NCBI GenBank assembly: GCA_903913355.1
Contig: CAIWKU010000390.1
Location: 1-8,596, forward strand
Reading direction: 5' to 3'
Origin: an uncultured Bacteroidota bacterium
Lineage (GTDB): Bacteria; Bacteroidota; Bacteroidia; Chitinophagales; Chitinophagaceae
Length of the DNA: 8,596 nucleotides
In this document: positions 1 to 5,986 of the stretch, in pieces
Layout: each line of letters opens with the position of its first letter
Numbering within the stretch: position 1 is the first letter of the stretch
Position numbers and translations under genes: made by a program
Notes under the pieces: model-generated
What the model was told of the DNA's origin: nothing
The model's input: only the letters and a program-made list of their open reading frames with translations
Database searches by the model: none

Positions 1-2
1 GT

Positions 3-473
3 ACCCCTATCTATTCCATGCAGACTTTATATGATAGCAAAGGACTGCTATTATTAATGAATGCTATTGGCAAACAATTTTATACCCGCAAGAGTCCGGA
101 AGATATTCAAAAGGAAAAATTAGCCAAGAATGAAGTGGCCCCGCTGATTGTATTAAGCAAAGAGAAAAAAAAGATATTAGGATATGATTGTTCCAAAGCA
201 ACCATTACCCTCAGCGACAAATCAGGCAAAAAAGTTACCCTCACTGTTTGGTGCACAGATAAAATTCATAATATACCGGATGTGGGTCCGGTGACTGCAG
301 ATATCCAAGTGAAAATAAAAGGCATCCCCTTAGAAATACAGATGAATGAAGGTCCTATCAATTCTTTAATGAGAGCAACAGAAGTATCTATAAAACCTGT
401 TGCGGAATCAGTCTTCAATTTATCTACTTCGGGATACACGGAAAGAAAACCAAATCCAGTGCAAAAAAGATAA
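3..473 (+). CDS. DUF4412-like secreted protein, C-terminal part (5' end outside window)
   Basis: The reading frame is open from position 3, with no stop before the first ATG at 18, so the gene almost certainly begins upstream and this is its C-terminal part. The visible stretch has the layout of DUF4412/GLPGLI-like proteins of Bacteroidota: a linker rich in Lys and Glu, then 'ILGYDCSKATITL' (compare the family pattern 'iaGykCkkA'), a strand leading to 'WCTDKI', and 'KGIPLEIQMN' (compare 'kGmPLEy'). Members are normally exported and probably fold as beta-rich periplasmic or surface domains. Their biochemical role is unknown. Any signal peptide would lie outside the window. The gene converges on metX with a 9-nt gap and no clear terminator between them. 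The family call rests on motif resemblance only. Confidence 0.6.
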   Translation, partial: TPIYSMQTLYDSKGLLLLMNAIGKQFYTRKSPEDIQKEKLAKNEVAPLIVLSKEKKKILGYDCSKATITLSDKSGKKVTLTVWCTDKIHNIPDVGPVTADIQVKIKGIPLEIQMNEGPINSLMRATEVSIKPVAESVFNLSTSGYTERKPNPVQKR

Positions 474-482
474 AGACCTATT

Positions 483-1496
483 TTAACCCTTCAGCCAGGC
501 AGAAAGATGTTGGGTAATCTGTCCCGTTTCAATAATAAACCCATCATGTCCATATGCTGAATCAATCTCAACCAGTTTTGCATGAGGCATATAATCGGCC
601 ATGAAACGCTGTTCATCCAATGGACATAATATATCGCTATGAATACCTATAATCAAAGTAGGTTGCTGAATCGATTTTAATACAGTTATCAGATCGCCTC
701 CTCGGCCCCTGCCCAAATGGTGACTGTCCATTGCCTTCGTAAGTAACCAGTAACTATAGGCATTGAATCTTTTTACCAGTTTATCGCCCTGGTAATTGAG
801 ATAGGAAGATGCTTTAAAATCATCAATCTTCTCCGGATCAGGATCAGTTTGCCTTTCCTGAAAAGTGCCATAATTACGATAGGTCAGCATGCCAATGGCT
901 CTTGCTGCTTTTAGTCCCTTGGCACCTGCATTTGCTGTATGATCACGCCAGGTATGATCGGCTTCAATCGCCAAACGTTGTGCTGTATGTACAGCCACGC
1001 CCCAGGCGCTTTCAGAAGGAGAAGTAGCAATTAAGAAAAGCTTGCTGATGATTTCTTTTTCCATTACTGCCCATTCCAAAGCCTGGTATCCACCCATACT
1101 ACCACCCATTAACAGGTATATAGAATCGATACCCAGCTGTTTTCTAAGTAAAATATAAGCCTGAACCATATCCCGGATGGTTACTTGTGGGAATTCGGAA
1201 TAATAAGGTTGTTCTGTAATTGGGTCGATACTGGTTGGACCGGTGGATCCATAACAGGATCCGGGCATATTTGCGCAAACGATAAAATATTGAGCAGGAT
1301 CGATGAGACAATTATCCCCAACCAATCCTTTCCACCAATCTGCTGCGTCTGAATTGGCAGTTAAAGCATGACAAACCCAGATCACATTGGATTTCGCCTT
1401 ATTCAGGGTTCCATAGGTATGATAGGCAATCTGGAGAGATGGCAAAACCCTGCCATTTTCTAAAATAAAGGGTTCGTTATGAGTAAAAAGATTCAT
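483..1496 (-). CDS. metX: Homoserine O-acyltransferase MetX (alpha/beta hydrolase fold)
   Basis: Transfers an acyl group from acyl-CoA to the hydroxyl of L-homoserine, the first committed step of methionine synthesis; cytoplasmic. With the ATG at 1496 the protein has 337 residues, and it shows the whole MetX pattern: 'NVIWVCHALTANSD' (38-50), 'GSTGPTSIDP' (83-92) and the nucleophile elbow 'GGSMGGYQALEW' (131-142) with catalytic Ser133. The triad is completed by Asp288 in 'IGIHSDILCPLDE' and His317 in 'YGHDGF'. A longer frame could start at a TTG (1523), but those nine extra residues fall outside the conserved domain, so ATG 1496 is preferred. The common 'VGPGK' segment reads 'VGDNC' here (59-63). 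The family contains both acetyl- and succinyltransferases, so the acyl donor is not proven. The gene diverges from osmC-metZ, and metZ supplies the next step. Confidence 0.95.
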   Translation of the reverse strand: MNLFTHNEPFILENGRVLPSLQIAYHTYGTLNKAKSNVIWVCHALTANSDAADWWKGLVGDNCLIDPAQYFIVCANMPGSCYGSTGPTSIDPITEQPYYSEFPQVTIRDMVQAYILLRKQLGIDSIYLLMGGSMGGYQALEWAVMEKEIISKLFLIATSPSESAWGVAVHTAQRLAIEADHTWRDHTANAGAKGLKAARAIGMLTYRNYGTFQERQTDPDPEKIDDFKASSYLNYQGDKLVKRFNAYSYWLLTKAMDSHHLGRGRGGDLITVLKSIQQPTLIIGIHSDILCPLDEQRFMADYMPHAKLVEIDSAYGHDGFIIETGQITQHLSAWLKG

Positions 1497-1520
1497 ATGG
1501 ATTATTCCGCATTTCAGAAG

Positions 1521-1527
1521 CAAAATA
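1521..1527 (-). promoter_or_regulatory. Possible -7 box of metX
   Basis: On the - strand this reads TATTTTG, close to the Bacteroidota -7 element TAnnTTTG but one base shorter. It lies about 25 nt before the ATG at 1496. I found no good TTG -33 partner, so this is only a weak candidate. Confidence 0.2.
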
Positions 1528-1542
1528 AGGGCATGGATAATT

Positions 1543-1550
1543 TACATTTG
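1543..1550 (+). promoter_or_regulatory. Candidate -7 box (TAnnTTTG) of osmC-metZ
   Basis: TACATTTG matches the Bacteroidota sigma-A -7 consensus TAnnTTTG exactly. It ends 14 nt before the osmC ATG, so transcription would start about 7-8 nt before the codon. The expected TTG about 20 nt further upstream is missing, which lowers confidence. Confidence 0.35.
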
Positions 1551-1564
1551 CATAAATCTTTAAA

Positions 1565-1990
1565 ATGGCCAGAATTTTAATTAAAAGAGTGGATGATGCC
1601 TATAAATTCGAAGCTACGGACGAAAATGGCCATACCGGTCAAATGGATGCCGCAGAAGCTATCGGCGGACATAACACAGGCTTTCGGCCTATGCAGGCAT
1701 TACTGATGGGCTTAGGCGGTTGCAGCGGGGTAGATATCGTGTCTATTCTGAAGAAGCAAAGACAGGAACTTGTTTCATTCAATATGGTTATTGACGGAGA
1801 AAGAGAACCTGATAAAGAGCCTTCCTTATGGAAATATGTCCATATCCTTTTCCAGTTTACCGGCAATATTGATCCGGAAAAAGCAAAAAAAGCTTGTAGC
1901 CTGTCGATAGATAAATATTGCTCCGTTGCTGCCACCCTTCGGGCAGCAGGATGTACCATTGAATGGGATATCGAAATAAAAGAAGTTTAG
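1565..1990 (+). CDS. OsmC family protein (thiol-dependent redox protein)
   Basis: A 141-residue protein of the OsmC/Ohr superfamily, whose characterised members are cytoplasmic dimers that reduce organic hydroperoxides with a pair of active-site cysteines. Both hallmark cysteines are present: Cys53 in 'GLGGCSGVDIVSIL' on the central helix and Cys119 in 'DKYCSVAATL'. The preceding 'GFRPMQALL' corresponds to the family 'gptPmelLl' helix start. Length and spacing resemble the YhfA-type OsmC branch more than Ohr. Two more cysteines, Cys111 and Cys130, flank Cys119. The ATG follows an A/T-rich leader and a possible -7 box. metZ follows after 38 nt on the same strand, so the two are probably cotranscribed. 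The position between metX and metZ suggests a role with sulfide, persulfide or peroxide during sulfur assimilation, but that is inference. The substrate is unknown. Confidence 0.9.
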   Translation: MARILIKRVDDAYKFEATDENGHTGQMDAAEAIGGHNTGFRPMQALLMGLGGCSGVDIVSILKKQRQELVSFNMVIDGEREPDKEPSLWKYVHILFQFTGNIDPEKAKKACSLSIDKYCSVAATLRAAGCTIEWDIEIKEV

Positions 1991-1995
1991 CAAAT

Positions 1996-2011
1996 AGCCA
2001 TAAAGCCATAA
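1996..2011 (+). repeat. Two tandem copies of AGCCATAA before metZ
   Basis: Two exact adjacent copies of an 8-bp unit (1996-2003 and 2004-2011) sit in the 38-nt osmC-metZ gap, 18 nt before the metZ ATG. It could be chance or a small regulatory site; nothing more can be read from one locus. Confidence 0.5.
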
Positions 2012-2028
2012 AAAATTAAATTCCCTCT

Positions 2029-3201
2029 ATGTCAACCCATCAGCAAACCAACGCCATCCGCATACAAACAGAACGTACGAATGAAATGGAGCACTCTACT
2101 CCCATGTTCCTAACCAGCAGTTTCTGTTTCGACAATGCAGAAGATATGCGGGCTGCTTTTGCTGATGAAACGGATGCTAATATCTATAGCCGTTTCAGTA
2201 ATCCCGGTGTACAGGAGTTTGTAGACAAAATGTGTGCATTGGAAGGCGCAGAAGCAGGTTATGCTACTGCTTCCGGCATGAGTGCGGTTTTCGGTTCCTT
2301 TATGGCACTGCTCAAACAGGGTGATCATCTGATTGCCTGTAATGCCATATTTGGCAGCACCCATACCATCATTGCTAAATACTTACCCAAATTTGGTATA
2401 GAATATACTTATCTGGATGCCAATGCAGATGAAGCTGCCTGGGAAGCAGCTATTAAACCCAATACCCGGATGATTTATCTGGAAACCCCTACCAATCCTG
2501 GTCTGGATATACTGGACCTAGAAATGATTGGCCGGGTTTCTAAAAAGCATTCCATTATTTTAAATGTTGATAATTGTTTTGCAACGCCTGTTAACCAACA
2601 ACCCATAGACTTTGGTGCTGATCTGGTGGTGCATTCTGCTACTAAATGGCTGGATGGACAGGGACGGGTTTTAGGCGGCGTGATTGTTGGCAGGAAAGAC
2701 CTGATCAAAGAAATTTATTTATTCTGCAGAAGTACCGGACCTGCTTTATCCCCTTTCAATGCATGGGTATTAAGTAAAAGTCTGGAAACCCTGGATGTTC
2801 GAATGGAGCGACACGCTTCAAACGCTTTGTTCATTGCGCAGTCATTAGAAAAAAATGAGAAGATCTCTTCTTTAAGGTATCCATTCCTGGCAAGTCACCC
2901 GCATGTAGCCATTGCAAAAAAGCAAATGAAAAACGGTGGCGGAATCGTTTGCTTTGAATTGAAAGGCGGATTGGAATCCGGTCGCGCTTTTCTCAATAAC
3001 CTGAAAATGCTTTCCCTGACTGCCAACCTGGGCGATACAAGAAGTATCGCTTCTCATCCTGCCAGTACTACACATGCCAAATTAAGTGAAGCAGAAAGAC
3101 AGGCGGTAAATATTACACCTGGATTAATCCGAATCAGTGTTGGTCTGGAACATAAGGAAGATATTCTGAATGATATTTTGCAGGCACTGGAAAAATGCTG
3201 A
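2029..3201 (+). CDS. metZ: O-succinylhomoserine sulfhydrylase-type PLP enzyme (Cys/Met metabolism family)
   Basis: A cytoplasmic enzyme that replaces the acyl group of O-acylhomoserine with sulfide to give homocysteine, following MetX. The 390 residues cover the full Cys/Met-metabolism PLP fold (type I). Visible sites are 'YSRFSNP' (53-59), which contacts the neighbouring subunit's cofactor; 'ASGMSAVFGS' (81-90), the phosphate-binding loop; 'ETPTNP' (152-157); Asp181 in 'NVDNCFATP' for the pyridine nitrogen; Lys206 in 'VVHSATKWLDGQG' as the Schiff-base lysine; and Arg368 in 'GLIRISVGLE' for the substrate carboxylate. At the usual cofactor-stacking Tyr ('YGgT') it has Phe108 in 'AIFGST', a feature I associate with MetZ rather than MetB/MetC, so a sulfhydrylase is favoured over cystathionine gamma-synthase. 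The N-terminus 'TNAIRIQTERT' is family-like, supporting the ATG at 2029. Acetyl versus succinyl preference is open. Confidence 0.9.
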   Translation: MSTHQQTNAIRIQTERTNEMEHSTPMFLTSSFCFDNAEDMRAAFADETDANIYSRFSNPGVQEFVDKMCALEGAEAGYATASGMSAVFGSFMALLKQGDHLIACNAIFGSTHTIIAKYLPKFGIEYTYLDANADEAAWEAAIKPNTRMIYLETPTNPGLDILDLEMIGRVSKKHSIILNVDNCFATPVNQQPIDFGADLVVHSATKWLDGQGRVLGGVIVGRKDLIKEIYLFCRSTGPALSPFNAWVLSKSLETLDVRMERHASNALFIAQSLEKNEKISSLRYPFLASHPHVAIAKKQMKNGGGIVCFELKGGLESGRAFLNNLKMLSLTANLGDTRSIASHPASTTHAKLSEAERQAVNITPGLIRISVGLEHKEDILNDILQALEKC

Positions 3202-3243
3202 TAAAGTCTCAAGAACAGATAGTATTTAGATTTTTTGAATGAC

Positions 3244-4041
3244 TCAGAACCGGATACTGAAATCCTGCTTTACTTTATTTTCATTCCTAAATAAAACAAT
3301 GCCCATATAAAACAGATCAATGGTCAGGGTAACTATCTGGTTGGTTTTGATTTCTTCCCAGGCTTTTTCCATATCCCGGCTGCTATGTATGTTATGGAAG
3401 ATGAGTATTGAATCAGGTTGAATAGAACTAAGCAATTGGTTAAAATATTTCATTGTTGAAATGTAATCGGTATTTACATGAATATAAACCAGACCGATCT
3501 TAGGATTTATTTTGATAACTCTTGCTAATGCCTGATCATAATCCCCAACCAGCATATTGATATTGTTCAACTCCAGCATTTGGAAATGTTTCATTGCCAT
3601 TGCAGCGATCGTTTTATCCTGCTGAATGGTTGTCAGTTGTAGAGAAGTATTTGCAGCAGCAAGATAAGCAGTGTCAATACCTAATGAATTCTCCAATACA
3701 AGAATTGAATCTGGAGAGTAGTAGTTTACGATTCTGAATAACAATTGCCCTGTTTTTCGGGAGCTACCGGATGATCTGGTAATTTTATTTATGTCTAGTT
3801 TCTTTATATTTCCCGCAGGTGGTTTTATATCAGAAGTCTCAATAGTCAGCTGATTGGTATCAGCCAATAAATTTGTTCTGAGATCTTCAATCGGCAGAAA
3901 GGCATAAAAAAATCTGTTATCATTTAAAACCTGGGTAATAAATTCAAATACAAAAGGGGAATGCACTCCATGTCCTTTCCCATTAGAAGCGGTAAGAAAG
4001 TATTTGAGATACCGGGTAACTATGGCAAAACGCGAATACAT
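3244..4041 (-). CDS. Class I methyltransferase-like protein with degenerate SAM motifs
   Basis: A 265-residue protein of a Bacteroidota family annotated as SAM-dependent methyltransferase. The family signature 'KGHGVHSPFVFEF' (22-34) is intact, as are 'LFRIVNYYSPDSILVLE' (101-117) and the C-terminal 'DLFYMGIVLFRNE' (242-254). The usual cofactor motifs are altered. The glycine-rich 'ELGTSLGITTAYLA' has become 'LENSLGIDTAYLA' (116-128), the acidic 'fiDGNH' motif reads 'YIHVNT' (186-191), and 'FDDIHWS' reads 'FHNIHSS' (215-221). The consensus is from my memory of the family. SAM binding or catalysis may be lost or changed, and no substrate can be assigned. The start at ATG 4041 overlaps the upstream stop codon as TAATG, giving translational coupling. 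A TTG at 4083 would add 14 residues outside the conserved region. The gene converges on metZ. Confidence 0.8.
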   Translation of the reverse strand: MYSRFAIVTRYLKYFLTASNGKGHGVHSPFVFEFITQVLNDNRFFYAFLPIEDLRTNLLADTNQLTIETSDIKPPAGNIKKLDINKITRSSGSSRKTGQLLFRIVNYYSPDSILVLENSLGIDTAYLAAANTSLQLTTIQQDKTIAAMAMKHFQMLELNNINMLVGDYDQALARVIKINPKIGLVYIHVNTDYISTMKYFNQLLSSIQPDSILIFHNIHSSRDMEKAWEEIKTNQIVTLTIDLFYMGIVLFRNENKVKQDFSIRF

Positions 4042-4520
4042 TATTGTGGAGTAGATTGATGAGGTAATTGGTTCAAGAGCCAAATAAACGCATAGGCTGA
4101 GCAGAATAAAAAACCATAAGAAGCAATTTTACTCATCAGATCAAAACTGTTCCATACAGAGATTGGATTATTCCAAAATAACAACAACAGCATAGACATT
4201 GAAATCCATCTGTTCTTTCTCCATTTTTTTGACAGGAATAGAAAAGGCACCAGTATAATCAATGCCTGCCTGATCATAAATCCATCTATTGCTGTCTGCT
4301 TATGAAAAGCTTCGATATGGTATTTATCCGCCAATGTTCTGCCTAACTGAACAATGCCAATTAACTGACGTAAGAGAAATAATGAATAGCCCAGTAATAA
4401 TACATTCGAAACTGATATCAGGTTAACAGAATAATTTCTCCATTTAAATGCTCCGCCCATCCATGAAATCAGCAACAAAAATGGGATACTACAGCAATAA
4501 GCGATCTGAATGAATTGCAT
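4041..4520 (-). CDS. Small multi-pass membrane protein, function unknown
   Basis: I do not recognise this family. The 159 residues contain four or five likely membrane segments (about 3-23, 32-57, 80-98, 105-118 and 130-150). Basic loops ('KKWRKNRW' at 98-105, 'RQLIG' near 51) and a polar loop at 58-78 separate them. There is no cleavable signal peptide motif and no catalytic motif. ATG 4520 starts 2 nt after the folA stop. An alternative ATG at 4550 would add ten residues and overlap the folA end by 28 nt; the shorter form is preferred because the first membrane segment begins at once and the spacing is typical of an operon. The stop shares an A with the start of the methyltransferase-like gene (TAATG), so the two products are probably made together. 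It could be a membrane partner of that protein, which is inference only. Confidence 0.75.
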   Translation of the reverse strand: MQFIQIAYCCSIPFLLLISWMGGAFKWRNYSVNLISVSNVLLLGYSLFLLRQLIGIVQLGRTLADKYHIEAFHKQTAIDGFMIRQALIILVPFLFLSKKWRKNRWISMSMLLLLFWNNPISVWNSFDLMSKIASYGFLFCSAYAFIWLLNQLPHQSTPQ

Positions 4521-4522
4521 GT

Positions 4523-5029
4523 TCAGGACTTTGCCAGTTTTGAGATCCATAACTGGAAATGATATGCATACTGATGTTTTGCATCCGCCGAATAGGATTG
4601 TTCAGAAACCATTGTCCATGTATCCGTGTCAATTGCCGGGAAATAAGTATCCCCTTCCAATACAGCAGCAACCCTTGTCAGATAAATTTTATCCGCAATA
4701 GAAATGGCCTGCTTGTATATTTCACCGCCCCCTATTACAAACAGCTCTTTATAATCCTGCTTCTCCGCAATACGGATGGCTTCTTCCATAGATGAAACGA
4801 CAAGAATTCCCTCTGCACTAAAATCTTTTTGTCGGGTAATCACCATATTCAACCTTCCCGGTAAGGGTTTACCCGACAATGCTTGAAAAGTTTTTCTGCC
4901 CATTACCACAGGCATGGCCCAGGTAATATTTTTAAAAAATTTAAGATCATTCGGCAAATGCCAAAGCAAACGATTATGCAAACCAATCGCATTATTTTCA
5001 GAAGCCGCTACAACCAGGGAAATCAGCAT
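4523..5029 (-). CDS. folA: Dihydrofolate reductase
   Basis: Reduces dihydrofolate to tetrahydrofolate with NADPH in the cytoplasm, recycling the dihydrofolate made by ThyA. The 168-residue length is usual for bacterial DHFR. Visible landmarks are the N-terminal strand 'ISLVVAASENNAIG' (3-16), the folate pocket 'LLWHLPNDLKFFK' (21-33) with catalytic Asp28, 'VMGRKTF' (42-48) for NADPH, 'PLPGRLNMVITR' (56-67) with the glutamate-binding Arg59, the nucleotide-binding glycines 'VIGGGEIY' (98-105), and 'EGDTYFP' (125-131). All expected key residues are present. It lies 93 nt downstream of thyA on the same strand and leads the tight folA, membrane protein, methyltransferase-like run. The 93-nt gap carries heptad repeats, so separate transcription from thyA is possible. 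Confidence 0.97.
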   Translation of the reverse strand: MLISLVVAASENNAIGLHNRLLWHLPNDLKFFKNITWAMPVVMGRKTFQALSGKPLPGRLNMVITRQKDFSAEGILVVSSMEEAIRIAEKQDYKELFVIGGGEIYKQAISIADKIYLTRVAAVLEGDTYFPAIDTDTWTMVSEQSYSADAKHQYAYHFQLWISKLAKS

Positions 5030-5037
5030 AGAAAAGT

Positions 5038-5127
5038 TTTAAGTTATTGGTTGTAAGTTATAAGTTTAACAAGAAATAATAAAGTGCGGTTCACAAAATA
5101 CTTACTACCTACTACTTATCACTTAAA
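5038..5127. repeat. Inverted pair of degenerate 7-bp repeat arrays between thyA and folA
   Basis: The left arm (5041-5068) reads as four in-phase heptads: AAGTTAT, TGGTTGT, AAGTTAT, AAGTTTA. The right arm (5101-5128) reads CTTACTA, CCTACTA, CTTATCA, CTTAAAC. Its reverse complement is the same kind of TAAGT-based heptad, so the arms are inverted. Aligning 5038-5067 with the reverse complement of 5098-5127 gives 22 of 30 matches by eye, enough for an imperfect stem around a 30-nt loop. The right arm runs into the thyA stop codon (5123-5125), so it overlaps the last codons of that gene. Similar heptad-like intergenic stretches occur in other Bacteroidota as far as I recall. It may act as a terminator or transcript stabiliser, or simply be a spreading simple repeat. 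Confidence 0.7.
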
Positions 5128-5917
5128 CCGCTACAGGTGCTTTAATGGCAGGATGGTACTGGTAATTTTCAAGGGTAAAATCTTCGAATTGAAATTCGAA
5201 AATATCTTTTACCTCGGGATTCAGTTTCATTACGGGTAAAGGATAAGGTTCCCGACTTAGTTGAAGTTGTGCCTGTTCTATATGATTATTATACAGATGA
5301 ACATCTCCAAAACTATGTACAAAATCACCATAGGCAAGTCCACATACCTGCGCCACCATCATGGTTAGCAAAGCATAGGAAGCAATATTAAAAGGTACTC
5401 CTAAAAATACATCCGCGCTTCTTTGGTATAACTGGCAACTCAGTTTTCCATCAGCTACATAAAACTGGAATATGGTATGACAGGGCATCAATGCCATTTT
5501 GGGCAATTCAGCTACATTCCAGGCACTGATAATTAATCGTCGGCTATCCGGATTTTTTTTGATCTGGTTAATCAGGTCGGTTATCTGATCGATAACGGTT
5601 CCATCAGCACCTTCCCAACTTCTCCATTGCTTTCCATAAACCGGGCCCAGTTCTCCATTGGCATCTGCCCATTCATTCCAGATGCTTACTCCGTGTTCGG
5701 TTAGATATTTGATATTGGTTTCCCCACGCAAAAACCATAAGAGTTCATAAATAATGCTCTTTGTATGGAGTCTTTTGGTAGTTACCATCGGAAAGCCTTC
5801 CTGCAGGTTAAACCGCATCTGGTAGCCAAAACAACTGATGGTTCCCGTACCGGTTCTGTCGGTCTTAGAAACCCCATTCTCCATAATATGCCTGAGTAAT
5901 TGCTGGTATTGCTGCAT
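5123..5917 (-). CDS. thyA: Thymidylate synthase
   Basis: Converts dUMP and methylene-tetrahydrofolate to dTMP and dihydrofolate; a cytoplasmic homodimer. Starting at ATG 5917 the protein has 264 residues, the same length as E. coli ThyA, and the active-site residues fall on the same numbers: Arg21 in 'DRTGTGT', Glu58 and Trp80, nucleophile Cys146 in 'MPCHTIFQF', Arg166 and Asp169 in 'YQRSADVFLGVPFN', Asn177, and His207 and Tyr209 in 'DVHLYNNH'. The C-terminus 'IKAPVAV' matches the family's closing tail. An in-frame TTG at 5938 would add seven residues and is rejected. folA is the next gene downstream, a common pairing because FolA consumes the dihydrofolate made here. Nothing in the protein looks unusual. 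Confidence 0.98.
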   Translation of the reverse strand: MQQYQQLLRHIMENGVSKTDRTGTGTISCFGYQMRFNLQEGFPMVTTKRLHTKSIIYELLWFLRGETNIKYLTEHGVSIWNEWADANGELGPVYGKQWRSWEGADGTVIDQITDLINQIKKNPDSRRLIISAWNVAELPKMALMPCHTIFQFYVADGKLSCQLYQRSADVFLGVPFNIASYALLTMMVAQVCGLAYGDFVHSFGDVHLYNNHIEQAQLQLSREPYPLPVMKLNPEVKDIFEFQFEDFTLENYQYHPAIKAPVAV

Positions 5918-5923
5918 AGAGTG

Positions 5924-5954
5924 CAAAATACACTGCAAATGGGGATGACAAAAA
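5924..5954 (-). promoter_or_regulatory. Possible thyA promoter (TTG-N18-TATTTTG)
   Basis: On the - strand TTTTTG (5949-5954) is followed after 18 nt by TATTTTG (5924-5930), a near match to the Bacteroidota -33 TTG and -7 TAnnTTTG elements with a slightly short spacing. The box ends only 6 nt before the thyA ATG, so the leader would be absent or extremely short. This is a weak prediction. Confidence 0.25.
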
Positions 5955-5986
5955 GAATACTAATCACATTGGGGAGAATCTGTGAA

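Noticed and set aside
1497..1523. Longer metX starting from TTG 1523
   Set aside because: The nine extra residues are not part of the MetX pattern, and an ATG lies right at the conserved N-terminus.
1991..2028. Possible SAM riboswitch before metZ
   Set aside because: Only 38 nt, with no conserved stem or pseudoknot pattern; too short for the known SAM classes.
3202..3243. Terminator between convergent metZ and the methyltransferase-like gene
   Set aside because: The 42 nt contain a T-run (3231-3236), but I could not pair a convincing stem before it on either strand.
4042..4083. Longer methyltransferase-like protein from TTG 4083
   Set aside because: ATG 4041 forms a TAATG overlap with the upstream stop and leaves the family N-terminus complete.
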